From Monilinia fructicola (lineage: Eukaryota; Ascomycota; Leotiomycetes; Helotiales; Sclerotiniaceae): a stretch of 64,000 bases of DNA. The stretch is taken from the NCBI GenBank assembly GCA_008692225.1, contig VICG01000003.1, forward strand, positions 3,159,501-3,223,500, given 5' to 3'. Below are positions 57,669 to 64,000 of this stretch, in pieces; the stretch's first letter is position 1, and each line of letters opens with the position of its first letter. The translations under genes were made by a program, and so were the position numbers. Under the pieces are notes generated by a model. That model made no database searches. It was given only the letters and a program-made list of their open reading frames with translations, and was not told where the DNA came from.

Positions 57669-58667
57669 ATGCCTCTCCCACTCATCTTTCTAACCATTCT
57701 TGTCCAATTTATTCGCTTCCTCACAAGCACCCTCGCCCCCCTCATCCTCCGCTACGTCTACCGCTCTCCCCCTTACCCTGCAGCATACACCCTCCGCATC
57801 CCCACGACTCTTCTCCACTCCAACCCCGGAACCCTCACCCTCCACATCTACCATCCTCCCGGACCCCGCACCACGAAAACCAAACCGCGACCATGTATCC
57901 TCAACTTCCACGGCGGAGGTTTTGTCATCGGGAATCCGACCGATGATTCTTTTTGGTGCCACACCGTATCAACGCTGCAAAATTGCATCGTGATCTCGGC
58001 GTCGTATCGCCTGGCTCCCGAGCACCCGTTCCCCACAGCACCCCATGATGCATGCGATGCACTTCTCTATCTCTTCGCCCACGCGGAAGAATTAGGAATC
58101 GACGCCGAGAATATCGCGCTGAGTGGATTCAGCGCCGGCGGAAGTTTGTGCCTCGTCATTCCGCTGTTGCTGCAGGAACTGAAGGAGAAAGGGCTGGTGC
58201 AAGACTCGGCCTGGAGCATCAGAGGAATCATAGCTTGGTACCCGGGCCTCGATAATTCCATCTCCCGAGAGGAGAAGAGAATGCGGATGAGAGATCCCAG
58301 TCTTGCGCTGCCGCCGTGGCTTACCGCTATCTTTGACGCGTCGTATAAACCCCAATATCTGCATATTGATCGGAAACACAAGTTGCTTTCTGCGGGTACT
58401 CAGAGTCGAGAGGTTTTGGAAAAGGGGTTGCCGAGGAAAATGAGAATTGTGACGTGTGAGTATGATATGCTTTGTAAGGAGGCGGAGGATTTTGTGAAGA
58501 GGTTGGGTGCTTGGGGGTGGGAGGTGGAGCTTGAGTGTGTGGTGGGTGTGAGGCATGGCTGGGATAAATTTCCCCGTGCAAAGCCTGATCCGAAAGAGTT
58601 TTATGGAAGGGCTGGGGAATGGTTGAGGAGGGAGGTATGGGGTGAGGAAGAGGAAGAATACTACTGA
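57669..58667 (+). CDS. HSL-family alpha/beta hydrolase (esterase/lipase, alpha/beta hydrolase-3 fold)
   Basis: A 332-aa single-exon protein. Residues 1-30 are hydrophobic (LIFLTILVQFIRFLTSTLAPLIL), a likely membrane anchor or signal-anchor. The hormone-sensitive-lipase family signature is complete: oxyanion-hole HGGG (81-84), SYRLAPEHPFP (112-122), nucleophile elbow GFSAGG (153-158, Ser155), acid Asp266 in CEYDM and His296 in GVRHGW. The family hydrolyses short-chain esters and similar bonds; the natural substrate cannot be told from sequence. The first 200 nt are C-rich and the last 200 nt G-rich, which creates shadow ORFs on the other strand. No clustered biosynthetic genes are visible next to it. 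Confidence 0.9.
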   Translation: MPLPLIFLTILVQFIRFLTSTLAPLILRYVYRSPPYPAAYTLRIPTTLLHSNPGTLTLHIYHPPGPRTTKTKPRPCILNFHGGGFVIGNPTDDSFWCHTVSTLQNCIVISASYRLAPEHPFPTAPHDACDALLYLFAHAEELGIDAENIALSGFSAGGSLCLVIPLLLQELKEKGLVQDSAWSIRGIIAWYPGLDNSISREEKRMRMRDPSLALPPWLTAIFDASYKPQYLHIDRKHKLLSAGTQSREVLEKGLPRKMRIVTCEYDMLCKEAEDFVKRLGAWGWEVELECVVGVRHGWDKFPRAKPDPKEFYGRAGEWLRREVWGEEEEEYY

Positions 58668-59319
58668 ATATTTGGTGAAGGGAAAGAAAGGTGGTGGAAT
58701 TCAATGGTATTCCCCATAATGGCATCATGGAACCATGCGCCATTTTGCTTGTCGAAGCGTTTCAGCTAGCGAGCGTTCTCGGCGAGCTCATCTGTCCCTT
58801 TACTCATGCTAATAGTGTTTTCACAAATTGATTTTTGCTAGATTTTATTTCAGCTAACCTGACAAAGATCGTGATCACAATCGATAATCTATCAATTTAG
58901 TAATTGGAGAAGTATTATTATAGGCCTTAGTCCACGAGAAATGCATCTAGAAGTTAGAGGAATCTAAGTATTAAGTCCTCCAGTTGAGAGGATTGAATGT
59001 ATTGCATTTGAGATGAACCTGGATAGCTGAAGGAATGGTTTCAAATCCTTAAGTTGGTATAGTTTGGTGCAGCCAGTGCAATAGTCAGATGTTATAGTTT
59101 TTTTCATCTATAATGTATATCCCGGCACCAAGCGACCTCTAGTTCCACATCGTAGTCGACAGTTATATAATTCGAAGTCCCAAAACGCCATATTTCTGTT
59201 CGAACTTTATTGCTTCGCAATCCATAGTTATGTTATCATCAATGCTACCCCTCATAGTGTGAACCGCAACTGGCCATGTGCTGTTTGACCCAGTACATGA
59301 ACACTACATCGAAACAAGG
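58668..59319. other. Intergenic between convergent hydrolase and kinase-HET genes
   Basis: AT-rich relative to the flanking genes, with no ORF of note. It is the presumed 3' UTR region of both genes. Confidence 0.6.
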
Positions 59320-62300
59320 CTATTCAATTGTGATAAAAAGAGAGGAGCCGTCCAACTGAATAAATTTCCCTAGCAGATATCCAACACCACATCGTTCGTA
59401 GAATATGTTACCAGGCAAGTCTGAGACCGGCTTGACAATTAATACATAATTCTTTTTTATACCTGCGTCGCCAGTCAGTTGTTTACCGCTGCCAATTATT
59501 ACACATTTTGCCGAAGGAATTTCTCCTGAATCGTAGTATAAAGAAGCTTCGCTACTGGCCGTGTCTGCGGGTATTTTAAAGTCAAATGCCTTAGCCTTTA
59601 TGGCCACACTATCTTTATGACAGCTCGTACTAAGCCATGATGCCTGATCATGAGTAAGGCCATTGAATGGCAGGATCACACCGGAATCGTTCCAATCAAC
59701 CTGACCACCTTCAGGCTCGATGAATGAGATTGCGCCCTCAAAAGCCATCCATGACCAAGTGGGTGGAACTTTACGAGAATTTTGCCCTTGCGGGATTTTT
59801 TTCAGGGGTATTGATTCGTCAGCCCGTCGCCAAAGCAAGCAACGACCCCAATATGTCTTGAAGAGCCCAGCGAGACTTCTAGTTTTGAATGCCATGGCAA
59901 GTCTTTCCATTAGGCCATCGATGGCGATTGGTCGGTCTTCTGGGTGTGAAAATTCCAGCCGAGTATAGTGCTTGAATAGGGTAATCGAGAGATCAATTTG
60001 TTCCCCAACAGTACCTTGAGGTCGAATTGTGTAATCAGGGAAATTGGAGTCTCCAAGAAAAGCTGCCTTGTCACTAAACCGATTATCATTAGTGAAGCCT
60101 GCCCTTCGGTTGAACCCGCAACTTACTTTTTGAGCTTTAACAAGGCTTCACAGCGGATACCGTGGCCGCATTCCCAATATGTCTGTGTCTCTGTAAAAAA
60201 AACTGTTCGACGCGCCAAGGCACGTTCCTGTAGAGCCCATCCACGACGGCTGAGAGGACTCTGGAGAACATCCCGCTCAAAATCAACGGTCACTGGCGAG
60301 ACAAAGACATCGTCTATTTTGACACATGTTGATCGGGACTCCCTATTGGCTAAAAAGCCATCCGTAGCACTGTGAGCACTGCAGGCAGCTAAAACACAGT
60401 ACGCACCTTTGAAAGTCGCCTGCATCTTATCTGCTTCCGTACTAAAATCACCGTCCGGACCTTGTAAGATGCAGAGAGAATCAATCCACAAATATGGGCA
60501 ATCGAGGGAACTAGTGACAGCAATGGCATTTCTAAAGCTAAGTGGTAGCTCATCCATCGGGATTCTTTTCTTGCGTTGTTCGATATTTTTCCTCGTCGTG
60601 ATCGCTTCACCAGGCATATCACCCCACTTGTGGGAGAATGCAACATAGCGAATCGGATTTGCTGTTATGTTGCTTGGGAGATCTGCTGCAGCTATTATCT
60701 TTGGCTTCTTTGGGTTTTCAACACTGATGAGCCTTGTTGGCAGGACATAGCTTTTTTGGTTTGAGATACAAAAATTACCATGCTCAGTGTCACACTCTTT
60801 GAGCCACTCTAAAGGCAACTTCATGAAAGTGACGAGATCCGCGGCAGAAGGGTTGCCATCGCCTGCAATTGGAACCAGTGCAGGTGCAGATTGTGGTTTC
60901 ACTCCGGCCCCCGTTTCTTTTTATCTTATTAGAGTAGAGGTTTCGAGGCAGTGAAATCTCAATGCTTACCAATTAACCGGAGAAATTTCTGGCCGTTTTC
61001 TTCCAAAACTAAATTGTTTCCAAGTTTTTTCAATGATATTTTGCTGCGGCTCATCAAACCCTGATCATAGGCAGCGTGGTAAATTAATTCGCAGAGGTCG
61101 CATTTTTCTCCCCTCGAATTCGTTGTTAATATCTTCATATCGAAAGACATTCTTGTGTGTGACAAGATATCAATAGCTTCGCAATCTGGACATAACTCTG
61201 GCAGACTAAAGGTGAACTGTGGACCCGACCGAAATGATTCAATGATCTTGGTATCTTCGGGAATGATCTCCCACTCGTTTTTCATGAGGTTGGTGTACAC
61301 ACGCTGCTTAGCTATAGAGGTGCTCCAACCTGTAGCTCCAGAAAATCCCACACTCCATGAACCGTCGACCGATAGCAAGCTGACGCTAGACTGTGATGGG
61401 CTGTTTGAGGCGGGATCCATCGGTTTATGTTGAGAAGGGTCTCTTATACCAGTGGAACTGAATAGGTATTCTTTATCATTTTCGACCCTTTCAACAATTT
61501 TACTGAGCTGTTCTCTAAGGTCTTTTGCGTTGGTACGGAAGCCAGCCTTGTAGGAATCTGAATCTGGGGGTAGATCAATTTTAAGCAGTCTGTCCCTCAC
61601 CAACTTCACCAGATCTCCAATAGCGCCGCTACTTTCATGAACACGCGATAGTATGCGATTTATCCATAGGGTAACAGTGTCAGTCAGATTGTACCTTCCT
61701 GTTCTTTCTTTTCTCCAGTATGGTGTTCCGCCATTCTCCCCTGTAGCCGAACTGCCGGTATTCACGAACTTGTTTTCGCACCCATAAAGCAACCATAATG
61801 CGGATTCAAAGATAACGCAGCCTATAGACCATACATCGAATAATCGTGAAATTTTTCCGTCAGCATTTTTGTGATTGTTCGTCTCGAGATCTGGTGGCTC
61901 GTACCATCGTGTCCTCCACAATTCGTTCTCCTTAGTTCTTCTTAGTGCTGTCACAAATCGATGCTGTTGTGCTCGTCCCAGATCTGCCAGTTTCAAGGTA
62001 CCAAGACGATCACTATGTTCACTATCGATGAAGCGCAATATATTTTCCGGTTTTATATCACCATGACGCCAATTTTGAGTATCAGAATCTGTGTTTGCGT
62101 CCAGGCTTGCTGGATCAGAAGAAAACGAAATGGCTGGTACTGTTCTGTCCATTGCGAAATCTTCAGTGAAAGTAGAGACGTACGTGCTATCTTTAGATTG
62201 TTTCCTGACTTCAAGGGGCCTATCTTCCCCATCTATACTGCTGCGTGGTGGATGTGCCTTGAACGGCAGTGTAGATTCACTTGTGCAACTTTCGGCTGAT

Positions 62301-63244
62301 TGAGCTTTAGTAGAATGCATCGCCATAAGAGCGCCTGATAACCCATATATCTGTTCTATCATATCTTTGATTCGACGACGAGATTTATTGACGTCCGAAT
62401 GGTTCACTTGGGGTGTAGGATGGAGCTTCCAGAAATCCAGGAGGCTTCCACCGTCTGCCCATTCAAGCACAAGATGGTAAGCGTCGTTTTGAGAACTCTT
62501 TGCGATTTGTCGATAGGCGCCAAAAGCTTCGATGATATTGTCGCTCTTTCCATTTAGTTGTTCATGTGCTCTTGCCTCGCGCTCCCATTCTCTATTGATT
62601 TCATAGCTACGATCATCGATACTTTTCAGTTTTTTTAGCGCAACTTTGAATGTCCTGTCCGGCACTTTGATTTTGTTTTGCTTGCTGGCCAGCATCTCCA
62701 CACATCTAACTTCGCTAAAGTGGCCGTTGCTTGATGGAGTCTGCGATCCATCGAATGCCCGAAACGGCAGGATTCGATCATTCTCAAATTCGTATTTGAA
62801 TATATTGACATCAAACATGGGAACGATAAAGGGCATTCTTTTGGTTTTAAAATCGTCAATCGTGATCTCGTTCCAAAGTTTGTGTTTGAGATAGGATTCA
62901 TCAAGTTTTTGAGAAGCTAATAAGGTATCACTGAATCCACATGCCATCAGGTAATTCATAATTTCCTGGCGATCTTTGCAGTCAGAGAAGACTTGAAGCA
63001 CTGTCGAAAATGTCTTCTTTGCATCGCTGAGCGCATAATTGACCAGTGATGAGACTTCATGACCAGCACCAAGCGCATTGTGTATTGCATCTGTCGTTAA
63101 AAGCCTTTCATACTCCTCGTCTGGGAAGTAATAGCCTTCGGGAGATATGCCAGTGGAATTGTTCTTCACAACTTTGTAGATGTCGAGGTTAAGGGTATCT
63201 GCGGGTAGAGGCTGTGTAGTTACAGCAGGTTCGGTATGTTCCAT
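59320..63244 (-). CDS. Protein-kinase domain fused to HET domain (1272 aa)
   Basis: Start ATG 63244-63242; exons 60970-63244, 60127-60916 and 59320-60073 are joined by two 53-nt introns in phase (GTAAGC...CTCTAATAAG...AAG and GTAAGT...CTAATGA...TAG). Residues about 170-560 form a kinase: VALKK (Lys204), EWADGGSLLDFW hinge, HGDIKPENIL (394-403, HGD in place of HRD), ADLGRA (DLG in place of DFG), WYEPPDLE and DVWSIGCV. A long insert (about 310-390) precedes the catalytic loop. A CxxC pair region (LCPDC, then KCDLC) follows near 680-720. The HET core is then complete: YVAFSHKWG (849-857), LPLSFRNAI, LWIDSLCILQ (901-910) and RRGWALQERALARRTVFF (about 981-999). HET domains are known from vegetative incompatibility and cell death. 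The whole frame is open, which argues for one functional polypeptide. Confidence 0.85.
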
Positions 63245-64000
63245 CACGCTTCGATTTTCAACCTGAAGTTTCTTGTTAGTGAGACTTCAATCAGCAAGCA
63301 GTATTTCCTTACCTTGCTTGAGAGTTGATGAATTTTTGTTTCAGTCAGGTCAATGTAGCCTTATGAATATTGGAAGGAAATTATTACAGACCGGGTGAGG
63401 CTTATAAAATGGCGCCAAAAGAACTGGATTGAGACTACCATCTTGGAGACTCGTTATTTTAAGAGCAGGCTGAGATTACGGAAAGATGTATTCGAATTTC
63501 AAGTTGAGAGTCGGCTGTATTTGGTAGAGCAAACTCTTTTCATGAGAACAAACAAGCTTGCAGAATATCTGCAAGCCAAATACTCCTAGCTTCCCAGGAT
63601 ATCTCATTAATATAGTAGAAGTTTGATAATCGGTGTGCAGAGTAATATGCATATCTGGATGAACTATTGGAGCATTCCAAATCTTTTGGTAAGCCTCATC
63701 TCTCTAGAATGCTGAAAATGAACACGGTTGTTGAACAAGGATCTTATTGATCGACCAAATCATTAAAAATTTGAAAATATTAAAGAATATTTTTATTTGT
63801 TTTATAAACCGAAATTTGATATATGGAATGTATTATAAAAATATAGAAAATTCAAGAATTTAAATAAAATAACTTTTTATACTATAAGTATTTTCAAAAG
63901 CTATTTTGACTTGAAATAATCAATCAAATTGAACTATTCATGGTATATATAAGCCATCTAAAGTATTGATTTCTCATATTCTGGGGATATGCACGGGTTA
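63245..64000. other. Upstream of the kinase-HET gene; AT-rich toward the right edge
   Basis: The first part is the probable promoter and leader. An ORF at 63395-63589 has no ATG start or motif. From about 63740 the sequence becomes AT-rich and may be the beginning of another decayed repeat. Confidence 0.5.

Noticed and set aside
60123..60902. Separate HET gene starting at 60902
   Set aside because: The start is a GTG, not an ATG, and a phase-correct intron joins it to the kinase frame upstream.
63395..63589. 64-aa + strand ORF upstream of the kinase-HET gene
   Set aside because: Starts at GTG, no domain, lies in the promoter region of the divergent gene.

Overview
The window looks like a chromosome segment of a filamentous ascomycete. 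The evidence is short (50-125 nt) GT-AG introns with CTAA-type branch points, fungus-specific families (HET, 2EXR, SPX-DUF202-like), long low-complexity intergenic DNA, and a very AT-rich block of transposon remains that carry repeat-induced point mutation (RIP) style decay. The overall character would suit a leotiomycete, but that placement is impression only.

Layout. 1-12.4 kb: a partial conserved gene at the left edge (-), a 2EXR/F-box-like gene (+), an unknown gene with acidic repeats and a duplicated exon start (+), an RNA-ligase-fold nucleotidyltransferase (+) and a macro-domain protein (+). 12.4-19.4 kb: housekeeping genes, namely SWC4/DMAP1 (-) divergent from a p24 cargo receptor (+), then casein kinase I (-). 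19.4-25 kb: non-coding, microsatellite-rich DNA. 25-38 kb: an AT-rich island built around one RIP-decayed Ty3/gypsy LTR retrotransposon (LTRs at 25882-26025 and 37007-37150). Its pol region is interrupted by satellites, a foldback element and a TIR element, and further small TIR elements flank it. 38.7-48.6 kb: housekeeping genes NUP133 (-), AFG1-type ATPase (+) and MPP10 (-). 52-58.7 kb: an SPX membrane protein (+), a possible small repeat protein (+) and an HSL-type alpha/beta hydrolase (+). 59.3-63.2 kb: a large protein-kinase plus HET-domain fusion (-), which is the most distinctive gene here.

Six genes are broken by single-base indels (nine in all), mostly in short homopolymers. Several of these genes are expected to be essential or highly conserved, so uncorrected assembly errors are more likely than real mutations. 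Where I describe such a gene I give the span and the position of the break.

Candidates for new biology: (a) the kinase-HET fusion, an allorecognition or cell-death type architecture; (b) the tandem RNA-ligase-like and macro-domain genes, whose biochemistry could belong to one RNA-repair or ADP-ribose pathway; (c) a 97-aa ORF built from repeated KRDL-helix units; (d) several small inverted-repeat elements inside and around the retrotransposon that share internal sequence.
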